Shown piece after piece: positions 26,982-34,887 of a stretch of DNA of 64,000 nucleotides. The DNA is from Moduliflexus sp964602655 (lineage in GTDB: Bacteria; Moduliflexota; Moduliflexia; Moduliflexales; Moduliflexaceae), in assembly GCA_964602655.1 (NCBI GenBank), contig CAZRSF010000025.1, positions 1 to 64,000 of the forward strand. The letters are read 5' to 3'. The translations under genes and the position numbers were made by a program. Numbering within the stretch: the first letter of the stretch is position 1; each line of letters starts with the position of its first letter. Under the pieces are notes generated by a model. That model saw only the letters and a list, made by a program, of their open reading frames with translations. It ran no database searches and was not told the DNA's origin.

Positions 26982-27764
26982 TCAACAGCCAGTCACTTCG
27001 AACGCCTGCCGTTTTCTATATCCCATCACGCTGAAATGATGCGTGTCAATGGCGTTGCGCACGATGTCGAAATCCTTTGCGATGTCGGCGCAATTATGCG
27101 CGTCAGACCCTATCGTAACCTTTCTCCCGCCGCAATTGCGATACATCTCAAGGAGAACATTGCTTGGATGTATTTCAGAATAGCCTTTACGAATAGAGGC
27201 GCTGTTTAGCTCAAGCGCAATATCCTGCTTCACCAATTCATGCAGTATCTCTTTGAGCATGTCAACCGGTTCATGCGTATGCGACAGGTATCTTTTTGGA
27301 AAATCAATGTGCGCTAAGGCATCGAATCCGCCAAAGGCAATAGTTTTCATTGTTTCCGTGTAGTGCATTTCGAAAATACGTTCGACAGAATGTTGCTGCT
27401 GAAACGCCTTGTTCCCGACCCAGTTTTCGCCCAACCAATGAACGCTTCCAAGCACGAAATCATAGTCTCCATGCGTTATCATGGCGTCATATTCATGCGG
27501 ATACAGATGCGGTTCGCTGAATTCGATGCCTTTGAGTATTCGAATGTTCGAACAATATGTTTCCTGTGCAGACGCGATTTCTTTGGCATAGCGTTCATGA
27601 TGATAATAACCGAAACCGTCGTCGTTGGGGTTCAAGTCAACATGTTCGGTAAAACAAATAATGTCGAGCTTTTTCTCGATTGCGGCTTGACACATCTCTT
27701 CTATCGTATTTTTTCCATCGCATGAATGATTCGAATGGATGTGCATGTCTATGTTATAGTTCAT
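26982..27764 (-). CDS. PHP-family phosphoesterase, histidinol-phosphatase type
   Basis: 260 residues with the PHP metal-binding motifs: DMHIHSNHSCDG at the N-terminus, ICFTEHVD, LGSVHWLG, DALAHIDFPKR and near the C-terminus TIGSDAHN. These are the metal ligands of HisK/HisJ-like histidinol phosphatases, the likely activity, though DNA- or phosphoester-specific relatives exist. The frame is open much further upstream (to 27965), but the ATG at 27764 begins the domain. It follows the PfkB gene on the same strand. Confidence 0.85.
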   Translation of the reverse strand: MNYNIDMHIHSNHSCDGKNTIEEMCQAAIEKKLDIICFTEHVDLNPNDDGFGYYHHERYAKEIASAQETYCSNIRILKGIEFSEPHLYPHEYDAMITHGDYDFVLGSVHWLGENWVGNKAFQQQHSVERIFEMHYTETMKTIAFGGFDALAHIDFPKRYLSHTHEPVDMLKEILHELVKQDIALELNSASIRKGYSEIHPSNVLLEMYRNCGGRKVTIGSDAHNCADIAKDFDIVRNAIDTHHFSVMGYRKRQAFEVTGC

Positions 27765-27835
27765 TAGCGTTCCATTGGATTGGGTGCTTTCGTTATTTGC
27801 GTCATCGAGACGCCGCGCCAGGGCATCTCTACGAT

Positions 27836-28861
27836 TCAGAACACGAGCGGGCGCAGCCGATAGTCGCGCATTTTTTCTTGAGCGGCGTCTAAGGACAACG
27901 CTCCGCCGGTCGCGGTCGGGGAAAACAGGTTGCAGGCGGCGAGTGTCGTGCCTAACTGCAAACACGTTTTAAGCGGCATCTCTTGCTCCAAACCATATAA
28001 CACGCCGGAACAAAAGGCGTCTCCGGCGCCGACCGAGCCTTGAATCTCCTGTTCTGAAATTTGGTATGACGGGACTTTCACTTCCTGTCCGCTTCGACTC
28101 AGGGCATAGCCCCCTTCCGGCATGTGAATGACGACCAATTCCGATTTTCCGGCAGCCAGTAATTTTTCGGCGACGTCGCGCAGGCGTTCGCCGCATAATT
28201 TTCCGCTGTCATCGCGCAGCGCAATTCCGACCGTTTGCCCGGCTTCGAGTTCGTTCAGAATCAGATAATCCACATATTGCAGCGCCGGAATGACTAAACG
28301 GGCAAAGCGATCCGACATCTCGCTCACCACGTCCACCGTCGTTTTCAAACCCATTTGCTGAAAACGCGCAAACGCCCGCGCCATGACCGTGCCATACTCC
28401 GGGTCAACGGCATCCATGCCGTCTAACAGCAGAATATAACCGATCTGCGCGATTTTGTATCCGGCAAAATCATCGAACGGAATATGCGCGACCGTCCATT
28501 CCGCGTTCGCGCCAGCATTATGGAAAAATGTCCGCTGTCCGGAGCGTTTCGCCGTCATCACATCTGTGTACGACGTCGGTCTGTCAGCGGAAACAGTGAC
28601 GGCATGAGTGTCCACGTCTTTGGCCTGTAATGTCTCAAGCACGTACCGCCCGTTTTCGTCGTCGCCGATACGCCCGACAACCGCGATCCTGACGGCGGGA
28701 TCGAGCGTTTTCAAATTGATCGCGTTATTCGTGGGGCATCCGCCGACCCCTTTGCTTGAGGCGAGCACCCTGACCAGCGTTCCTTCGCGAGGATACGCGT
28801 CTATGATTTTCACCTCGTCCACAATCAATGTTCCGCCAATCACAAAACCTGTTCGCTGCAT
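27836..28861 (-). CDS. PfkB-family carbohydrate or nucleoside kinase
   Basis: 341 residues with ribokinase-fold hallmarks: GGTLIVDEVKII at the N-terminus, the glycine pair GVGGCPTNNAINL, and near the C-terminus the catalytic and ATP-site motif GSVGAGDAFCSG with its Asp base. The AAGAGGG RBS precedes the ATG. The sugar substrate cannot be told from the motifs. A PHP phosphatase follows on the same strand 71 bases later, and fucose isomerase lies elsewhere in the window, but no sugar operon is evident. Confidence 0.88.
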   Translation of the reverse strand: MQRTGFVIGGTLIVDEVKIIDAYPREGTLVRVLASSKGVGGCPTNNAINLKTLDPAVRIAVVGRIGDDENGRYVLETLQAKDVDTHAVTVSADRPTSYTDVMTAKRSGQRTFFHNAGANAEWTVAHIPFDDFAGYKIAQIGYILLLDGMDAVDPEYGTVMARAFARFQQMGLKTTVDVVSEMSDRFARLVIPALQYVDYLILNELEAGQTVGIALRDDSGKLCGERLRDVAEKLLAAGKSELVVIHMPEGGYALSRSGQEVKVPSYQISEQEIQGSVGAGDAFCSGVLYGLEQEMPLKTCLQLGTTLAACNLFSPTATGGALSLDAAQEKMRDYRLRPLVF

Positions 28862-28950
28862 ACGCCATCCCTCTTCTTTTTCCTGACGTTATTCGACAAT
28901 CGATCCTTTCTTACTCGTACAGCGTTATTCAGTTGTATTGATACGATATG

Positions 28951-29001
28951 AGGAGTGTGAAAGCGCAGCTTTCGCGGTCAAAGCTGCGCTTTGAGACTCC
29001 T
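28951..29001. repeat. Cruciform repeat, GGAGTG-GAAAGC family
   Basis: Outer arms AGGAGT...ACTCCT enclose two hairpins (GAAAGCGCAGCTTTC and CAAAGCTGCGCTTTG), a three-way-junction shape. The same architecture is at 48419-48471. It lies in the divergent region between the PfkB and DUF355 genes (28862-29227), where nothing else was recognised. Confidence 0.85.
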
Positions 29002-29227
29002 TCTTCACGTTCGATGGCAATGAATAATGCTATATCCATATAGTTTTTACCTATAAATCGTTTCGAAGAGTCAAGAGAAAAGTCGAAGCGATGATGGTTT
29101 GTTTGTTCTGCCTGTGAAAATCGTTGACAAAGGGATGTTGCGTTCGATATGGCGGTTGAAAATCGAAAGAGAACGCTTTCTGCGTAAATATCGTAAACTA
29201 TGACGCTGCTCGACATGGGAGGACACG

Positions 29228-29710
29228 ATGGAACTCAAACTCATCAGTATTGAAAAACCGGAAGAAATCAATTTTATTTTAGGGCAGACGCATTTTATCA
29301 AAACCGTCGAAGACGTGTACGAAGCGATGGTCAACGCCGTGCCGGGCGCAAAATTCGGCGTCGCCTTCTGCGAAGCCTCCGGCCCGTGCCTCGTGCGCTA
29401 TACCGGCACGGATGACGAAATGATCGAACTCGCCAAAAAGAACGCTTTTATCTTGTCCGCCGGGCATTGCTTCATCGTCTTCATGAAAGGCATGTTTCCG
29501 GTGAATGTGTTAAACGCAATTAAAAACGTGCCGGAAGTCTGCCGGATTTTCTGCGCGTCCGCGAATCCGGTGCAGGTCATTCTGGCTGAAACCGACCAGG
29601 GACGCGGCATTCTCGGCGTCGTTGATGGATTTCTCACCAAAGGCATCGAATCGGATGACGATATTCGAGAGCGCAAAGAATTGCTGCGGCGTTTCGGATA
29701 TAAACAATAG
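29228..29710 (+). CDS. Adenosine-specific kinase-like protein (DUF355)
   Basis: 160 residues matching the DUF355 family, best known from archaea and scattered bacteria: EEINFILGQTHFIKTVEDVYEAM, GVAFCEASGPCLVRYTG, the Cys/His-bearing AGHCFIVFM and GRGILGVVDG. One member was reported to bind adenosine and phosphorylate it, hence the name; the fold is not that of classical kinases. GGAGG precedes the ATG. It stands alone ahead of a palindrome and the glycan cluster. Confidence 0.85.
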   Translation: MELKLISIEKPEEINFILGQTHFIKTVEDVYEAMVNAVPGAKFGVAFCEASGPCLVRYTGTDDEMIELAKKNAFILSAGHCFIVFMKGMFPVNVLNAIKNVPEVCRIFCASANPVQVILAETDQGRGILGVVDGFLTKGIESDDDIRERKELLRRFGYKQ

Positions 29711-29730
29711 TAATCGCTTGCGCGCGGGGC

Positions 29731-29763
29731 AACCCTGCCAGGGTTTAAAACCCTGGCAGGGTT
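29731..29763. repeat. Palindrome, AACCCTGCCAGGG family
   Basis: AACCCTGCCAGGGTTT/AAACCCTGGCAGGGTT, a near-perfect palindrome between the DUF355 gene and the nucleotidyltransferase. A close copy is at 43794-43826 and diverged ones at 20071 and 46225. Confidence 0.88.
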
Positions 29764-29781
29764 ACTTCTTCGGCAAAAAAT

Positions 29782-30972
29782 ATGTTGCAAACTGTCATTA
29801 TGGCTGCCGGGAAATCTACCCGCACGTATCCGTTGACGCTGACGAAGCCGAAACCGTTGCTGCGGATCGCGAACAAGCCGATTTTAGCGCATCAATTAGA
29901 CCTGTTTGTCGGGCTGATTGACGAAGCGATTCTCATTGTCGGCTATAAACATGAGATGATTCGCGCGGAATTCGGCGAATCGTACCGGGGCATCGCGCTG
30001 CGCTATGTGGAACAGCGTGAGCAATTAGGCACAGGTCACGCCGCGATGCAGGTCGAGCCGTACATCCGCGACCGGTTCGTGCTGATGAATGGCGACGATT
30101 TGTACGCCAAAGAAGACCTGGACGCCTTATTGCCGCACCGCTACGCGCTGTTAGCGCAGGAAGTCGAAAATCCGCGCCTGTTCGGCGTCTTGACGGTCGA
30201 AAACGGTTTCGTCAAAGACCTGATCGAAAAACCGGAGCATCCGGCCAGCAATCTGACCAGCGTCGGCATGTATGTCGTTGATCGCGCCATTTTCGAGGCG
30301 CTCAAGCAGATTCCGAAAAGTCCGCGCGGCGAATATGAAGTGACCGACGCCATCAAACGTCTCGCTCAGACAGCGGAGATGCATTATCATGTCAGCCCCG
30401 GCTTATGGATGCCGATTGGCTTTCCCTGGAGCGTCCTGACCGCGAACGATTTTCTGTTGCAACGCAATCCGCCGCATGATGTGCTGGGAACGATTGAATC
30501 GCACGTAAAAATTGACGGTTATGTCTCGCTTGGCACAGGCTCGGTGATTCGATCCGGAACGCATATTCAGGGGAATCTGTGCGTGGGAAATCATACGGTC
30601 ATCGGCCCGAATTGCGATATTCGCGGCAACACCTCCATCGGCGATCATTGCATGATTGCCGGTTCGAACAGCCTGATCAACTCTGTCATTGACGCGCATG
30701 TCCATCTCGCGCCATTTTGCCAGCTTTCTCACACGGTTGTCGGCGATCATGCGATTGTGTATTCGGGACTTGTCACCATGAGCGCGCCGATGGAGACGCC
30801 GACAGTTATGTCGGTGGTCAAAGGCGAGTCGGTGGATACTGGACGGGCGCAATTCGGCGCGGTTTTCGCATCGCGTGTGATGGCGCAGCCCCATGTCGTG
30901 ACCTTTCCGGGCGTGAAAGTCGCGCCGGACACGGTGATTGCTGCCGGAATAGTCGTAAAAGAAGACCTATGA
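29782..30972 (+). CDS. Sugar-1-phosphate nucleotidyltransferase with left-handed beta-helix domain
   Basis: 396 residues. The N-terminal half is a nucleotidyltransferase (AAGKSTRTYPLTLTKPKPLL signature; FVLMNGDDLY for metal binding; LIEKPEHP). The C-terminal half shows hexapeptide repeats of a left-handed beta helix (IGPNCDIRGNTSIGDHCMI). This is the GlmU-like bifunctional layout, making an activated sugar such as a UDP- or dTDP-sugar; acyltransferase activity of the C-terminal part is possible. It starts just past a palindrome without a clear RBS and its stop overlaps the next start (ATGA), so the two are coupled. Confidence 0.88.
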   Translation: MLQTVIMAAGKSTRTYPLTLTKPKPLLRIANKPILAHQLDLFVGLIDEAILIVGYKHEMIRAEFGESYRGIALRYVEQREQLGTGHAAMQVEPYIRDRFVLMNGDDLYAKEDLDALLPHRYALLAQEVENPRLFGVLTVENGFVKDLIEKPEHPASNLTSVGMYVVDRAIFEALKQIPKSPRGEYEVTDAIKRLAQTAEMHYHVSPGLWMPIGFPWSVLTANDFLLQRNPPHDVLGTIESHVKIDGYVSLGTGSVIRSGTHIQGNLCVGNHTVIGPNCDIRGNTSIGDHCMIAGSNSLINSVIDAHVHLAPFCQLSHTVVGDHAIVYSGLVTMSAPMETPTVMSVVKGESVDTGRAQFGAVFASRVMAQPHVVTFPGVKVAPDTVIAAGIVVKEDL

Positions 30973-32087
30973 AAACACATATCAGTCGTTCCGTATTTTT
31001 TCTGCTGCTGTTGCTGTTTGCGCTGCCGCTGTCGGACGTGCTCCCCTCGACCTACGTCTTTGTCAAATACCCGTTCACGTTTCTGTTAGCGGTCGGTTTG
31101 GCGCTCTGGGCGACGCCGTTGACGCGGAATGCCGCGCTGCGCTATAACATCGTGGACAAGCCGGATGGCCGCTTGAAAGACCACGCCAATCCGACCCCGT
31201 ATCTCGGCGGCATCGTGGTCTATATCGCCTTTCTGCTGACGCTTTCCTGCACATTCGGCTTTACGACGCGCGTGTTGGGCATTACGCTGGCCGGGTCGGT
31301 GCTGGTCATCGTCGGCTTGTTCGATGATATGCGCGCGGTCACGCCAGGCGTCAAATTTCTCGGCCAGTTGGTCGCGATTCTCGTCTTGATCAAATCCGGA
31401 ATTCGGATCGAGTTGATTGCCCTGCCGGATTGGGTGTCGCTGCCGTTGACCGTGCTCTGGGTCGCGGGCGTCATCAACGCGCTCAATATTATTGATATTA
31501 TGGACGGATTGGCGACAGGCGTGGCGTTTTGCGCTTCGCTTGTCCTGTTTATCGTGTCCGTGCTGAACGGCCAGACGATGATCGGCATTATGACGATTGC
31601 CCTTGCTGGCGGCCTGTTCGGTCTGCTGCGCTATAATTTCGAGCCGGCGCAGATTTATCTCGGCGACACCGGCAGCATGTTCATCGGCCTCATGCTGGGC
31701 GCGCTCTCAATGATCGGACAATATACCGAACAGAATTCGCTGGGCGTCGTCGCCCCGATTCTGATTCTCGGCGTGCCGATTTTCGACATGCTGTTCGTCA
31801 TGGTCTTGCGCTATCGCAAGGGTATTTCGATGTTTCTCGGCAGCAAAGATCATTATGCGCTGCGCTGTCGCAAGGCGGGCTTTTCGGTGCGGCAGATCGC
31901 GCTGATGAGTTACGCGGCGACGTTCATGTTCGGCGGTTGCGCGCTGTTGATCATGCAAAGTTCGTTTGCCGTCTCGTTCGTCGCGCTCGCAGTCGTATTC
32001 GCAGTCGTGGGGTTTGTCGCCCACAAATTAGCCCGAATTGACATGCCAAGCAATACGCAGATTTTTCAAAGCGAGACGAAGGAATAA
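30969..32087 (+). CDS. WecA/TagO/MraY-family polyprenyl-phosphate sugar-1-phosphate transferase
   Basis: 372 residues, about ten membrane helices. Conserved cytoplasmic loops are present: DKPDGRLKDHANPTPYLGG, GLFDDMRAVTPGVKFLGQ, NIIDIMDGLATG (Asp-rich catalytic loop) and YLGDTGSMFIG. It transfers a HexNAc-1-phosphate to undecaprenyl phosphate, the first membrane step of O-antigen, teichuronic-like or other surface glycans; the sugar is not determined. The true start is 30969, overlapping the stop of the nucleotidyltransferase. Confidence 0.92.
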   Translation: MKTHISRSVFFLLLLLFALPLSDVLPSTYVFVKYPFTFLLAVGLALWATPLTRNAALRYNIVDKPDGRLKDHANPTPYLGGIVVYIAFLLTLSCTFGFTTRVLGITLAGSVLVIVGLFDDMRAVTPGVKFLGQLVAILVLIKSGIRIELIALPDWVSLPLTVLWVAGVINALNIIDIMDGLATGVAFCASLVLFIVSVLNGQTMIGIMTIALAGGLFGLLRYNFEPAQIYLGDTGSMFIGLMLGALSMIGQYTEQNSLGVVAPILILGVPIFDMLFVMVLRYRKGISMFLGSKDHYALRCRKAGFSVRQIALMSYAATFMFGGCALLIMQSSFAVSFVALAVVFAVVGFVAHKLARIDMPSNTQIFQSETKE

Positions 32088-32131
32088 AAAATTGGGGAAT
32101 GGTCGAATCATGTTGATTGTTCCTGTTCTCT

Positions 32132-32159
32132 GTAGGGGCGTTCAATTGAACGCCCCTAC
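32132..32159. repeat. Palindrome, GTAGGGGCGTTCAA family
   Basis: A perfect 28-bp palindrome GTAGGGGCGTTCAA|TTGAACGCCCCTAC, followed by TTTTC. A near-copy at 42595-42624 encodes the last residues of a glycosyltransferase. Confidence 0.9.
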
Positions 32160-32177
32160 GATTTTCATGTTCTTCCA

Positions 32178-33476
32178 ATGAATAAAACTGTCATTTTAGG
32201 CGCGGGACTCACCGGATTAAGCGCTGCGTACCATCTCGGCGACGGCTGCGAGGTGTTCGAGCGCGAGGCTGACGTTGGCGGCCTCTGCCGCACCATGCGG
32301 CGCGGCGATTTTTGCTTCGATTATACCGGCCACCTGCTCCATCTCCGCAGCGATTACGCCAAACAGCTTATCCGCGAACTGTTGCCGGACGCATTTGCGC
32401 AACACAACCGCAAAGCCAGCATCTACACGCAAGGCCGGACGATTCCCTACCCGTTTCAAGCCAATATCGCCGCGCTCCCGCCGGAAATCGTCAAGGAATG
32501 CTTGATCGGATTTATCGAAACGTTGAAATACGCCGTGCCGCCGCAAGATCGCGAACTCTCGTTTCAGGAATGGGCGCTGCGGACGTTCGGCGCGGGCGTT
32601 GCGAAATATTTCATGTTTCCGTATAATCAGAAACTCTGGAAAATTCCGCTCGACGAACTCGGCTCGGATTGGGTGTCGTGGTCAATCCCGAAGCCGACAT
32701 TGGACGAATTTTTGAACGGCGCATTAGGCATCAAAAATCGCGATTTCGGCTATAACCCGACGTTTCTCTATCCGAAACGCGGCGGCATCGAACAACTGCC
32801 GCAGGCGTTCGCGCAACATCTCGATCCGGCGGCGATTCGCCTGAACGCCGCCGCCGTCCGCATTGACGAACAGACCCGCCGGGTTTCCTTCGAAGACGGT
32901 TCATCGGCATCGTATGAGGCGCTGATTTCGACGCTGCCGTTAAACACGCTGGTCGCCATGCTGGTTCATGCGCCAGACACCGTTCGCGACGCGGCGGCGC
33001 GGCTGCGTTCGGTGGTCGTGTATAACATCAATATCGGCGTGGATCGCGCTGATTCGAGCGATCAGCACTGGCTCTATTTTCCTGAGCCGGAGTATCGTTT
33101 TTATCGTGTCGGCTTTCCTACGAATTTTTCCAGCGCCGTCGCCCCGCCCGGCTGCGGTTCGATGTATGTCGAGGTCTCAGCCTTCCCGGATGAGCAGATT
33201 GATGAGCCGAACTTGCGCGAATCCGTGCTGGACGGCTTGCTGCACTGCAAAATTTTGCGTCCGACCGATACCATCCTTGTCTGGGATGTCGTCCGTATCG
33301 AGTGCGGCTACGTGTTGTATGATTTGTCGCGTTCTGCCGCGCTGGACACGATTGCTTCCTATCTTCGCGAATACGACATTTTCTCGACCGGGCGATATGG
33401 CGCATGGGAATATAATTCGATGGAAGGAGCGATTTTAGCGGGAAAAGATGCGGCGGAACTCGTAAAAAACAGATGA
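32178..33476 (+). CDS. FAD-dependent oxidoreductase of the UGM / protoporphyrinogen-oxidase-like class
   Basis: 432 residues with an N-terminal FAD-binding Rossmann motif ILGAGLTGLSAAYHL and the READVGGLCRT strand. Similar proteins annotated as 'NAD(P)-binding amine oxidase' or UDP-galactopyranose-mutase-like sit in many glycan clusters. It follows the nucleotidyltransferase and WecA-like genes on the same strand, which favours a role in making or modifying a surface sugar. UGM active-site residues could not be confirmed by eye, so the exact reaction is open. Confidence 0.7.
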   Translation: MNKTVILGAGLTGLSAAYHLGDGCEVFEREADVGGLCRTMRRGDFCFDYTGHLLHLRSDYAKQLIRELLPDAFAQHNRKASIYTQGRTIPYPFQANIAALPPEIVKECLIGFIETLKYAVPPQDRELSFQEWALRTFGAGVAKYFMFPYNQKLWKIPLDELGSDWVSWSIPKPTLDEFLNGALGIKNRDFGYNPTFLYPKRGGIEQLPQAFAQHLDPAAIRLNAAAVRIDEQTRRVSFEDGSSASYEALISTLPLNTLVAMLVHAPDTVRDAAARLRSVVVYNINIGVDRADSSDQHWLYFPEPEYRFYRVGFPTNFSSAVAPPGCGSMYVEVSAFPDEQIDEPNLRESVLDGLLHCKILRPTDTILVWDVVRIECGYVLYDLSRSAALDTIASYLREYDIFSTGRYGAWEYNSMEGAILAGKDAAELVKNR

Positions 33477-33583
33477 GATGGAAAATTTTCGCACTCTGCG
33501 CTTGACATATTTTCATGGTATTTGTACGAAGACTGCTTCAATACCCGGTAAAACAGTGGTAAACGTGTTTGACGTTGTTCATG

Positions 33584-33656
33584 CGACAAGGATTGGATGA
33601 GCGAACGAGGGCGGCAGCCGAATCGTTCCGACATTCAATCCTTGTCGTTCTTTTTA
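33584..33656 (+). terminator. Long hairpin with T-run in the greA leader
   Basis: CGACAAGGATTGGATG pairs with CATTCAATCCTTGTCG (16-bp stem, one G-T pair) around a loop holding smaller hairpins, followed by TTCTTTTT. It either ends the upstream FAD-protein transcript or acts as an attenuator ahead of greA, 48 bases before its start. Confidence 0.65.
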
Positions 33657-33703
33657 GCCCTGAGAACAATGAGTTCATTGTGATGACAAGAAGGGGTTTG
33701 AGT

Positions 33704-34186
33704 ATGGAAACAAATTACATGACGCGAAAAGCCTGGGATGCTTTGAACAAAAAACTTCAGGAACACCTTGATGCCATCAAGCCGGGCGGAAAAATCGCCC
33801 AGGAAATCGGCAAAGCTGCCAGCTATGGCGATTTGAGCGAAAATGCGGAATGGGAAGCCGCCATTCAGAAAAAGGATATGATGGGCAATGAAGTGAACAA
33901 CCTGCGTCAACGTCTTTCCAACGTGGTGATTATTGATGAGTTGAATATTGACACCTCGCGCATCTCGCTTGGAACAAAAGTCACATTGTATGATCTGGAT
34001 GCTGATGAGGAAATATTTTATCAGATACTCAGCGGCGATGACGCGCAATTTTATCACAACGCCATTTCCGCCAAATCGCCGATTGCCAGAGGGCTGATCG
34101 GTAAAGAAGAAGGGGACGAAGTGAAAGTCAGCGTTCCAGCCGGCATCAAAAAATTCGAAGTGGTGAAAATCGAACAATTCTGCTGA
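33704..34186 (+). CDS. greA: Transcription elongation factor GreA
   Basis: 160 residues. The N-terminal coiled coil enters the RNA polymerase secondary channel; its tip carries the acidic pair in the family motif YGDLSENAEWEAA. The C-terminal FKBP-like domain ends with VSVPAGIKKFEVVKIE. The factor rescues backtracked polymerase by stimulating transcript cleavage. The frame opens upstream (33569), but AAGGGG at about seven bases supports the ATG at 33704. A terminator-like hairpin lies in its leader. Its stop overlaps the next gene by one base (TGATG). Confidence 0.93.
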   Translation: METNYMTRKAWDALNKKLQEHLDAIKPGGKIAQEIGKAASYGDLSENAEWEAAIQKKDMMGNEVNNLRQRLSNVVIIDELNIDTSRISLGTKVTLYDLDADEEIFYQILSGDDAQFYHNAISAKSPIARGLIGKEEGDEVKVSVPAGIKKFEVVKIEQFC

Positions 34187-34887
34187 TGCGTGGCGAGCAA
34201 CCCGATTTCAAATGGCGCTTCGTCGAAGCGCCACATCTCACACGTTTTTACATCACGGTTGCCAAAGGTCGTCCGGTCGAACTGAAAGGGCCATCGCTGC
34301 CACGTTCGGAACAGGAAGCGATTATCCGCCAAAAAGCCAGGTGGATTCGAAAAAAACTGACCGACGTCGCCCGCGTGAAAACGGAGAGCGCTGAGATTGT
34401 CACCGGCAGCCGGATCAGATTTCAAGGGCGCGATTACGAGGCTGAAGTCATCACGCGATCCGACATCAAACTCGCGCAAATCGAGTTGAGCGGCGAGCGG
34501 TTTCGGTTTTTCGCGCCAGACGTCAAAGAGCGGCAGGCATTGCTGCAAGATGGCCTCTTGCGTTTTTTTCGGCGGCAATGCCGCGACATTCTTTTTCCCC
34601 GCGTCGCGTATTGGGAAGAACGTACCGGACACAAAGCCGACGTGGTCAGCCTGTATCCGTTTCGGCGCAACTGGGCGAATTGTTCCGCCAAACGCCATCT
34701 GAAATTCCATCCGCGCTGCGTGCAATTAGCGCCCGATCTGCTGGATTACGTCATCGTCCACGAACTTGCGCACCTCGTCCATCTCAACCACTCCAACGCC
34801 TTCTGGCGTCTCGTCGCCGACATCCTGCCGGACTGGGAAGCGCGTCACCGACAGTTAAAAGCGCATGATAGAAGAATAGAACACTGA
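34186..34887 (+). CDS. YgjP/SprT-like zinc metallopeptidase (DUF45)
   Basis: 233 residues. The zinc site is YVIVHELAHLVHLNHSNAFW (HELAH at about 191-195 plus a downstream His), characteristic of the DUF45/YgjP M48-like family. The N-terminal part is the usual strand-rich lead with conserved RKKLTD helix. Such proteins are soluble and their substrates are unknown. It starts on the greA stop (TGATG), implying translational coupling, and converges end to end with the NACHT gene (stop codons at 34887 and 34888). Confidence 0.85.
   Translation: MRGEQPDFKWRFVEAPHLTRFYITVAKGRPVELKGPSLPRSEQEAIIRQKARWIRKKLTDVARVKTESAEIVTGSRIRFQGRDYEAEVITRSDIKLAQIELSGERFRFFAPDVKERQALLQDGLLRFFRRQCRDILFPRVAYWEERTGHKADVVSLYPFRRNWANCSAKRHLKFHPRCVQLAPDLLDYVIVHELAHLVHLNHSNAFWRLVADILPDWEARHRQLKAHDRRIEH

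Noticed and set aside
29228..29710. Classical ribokinase or adenosine kinase
   Set aside because: The sequence lacks kinase motifs; it belongs to DUF355, whose 'adenosine-specific kinase' name rests on one report.
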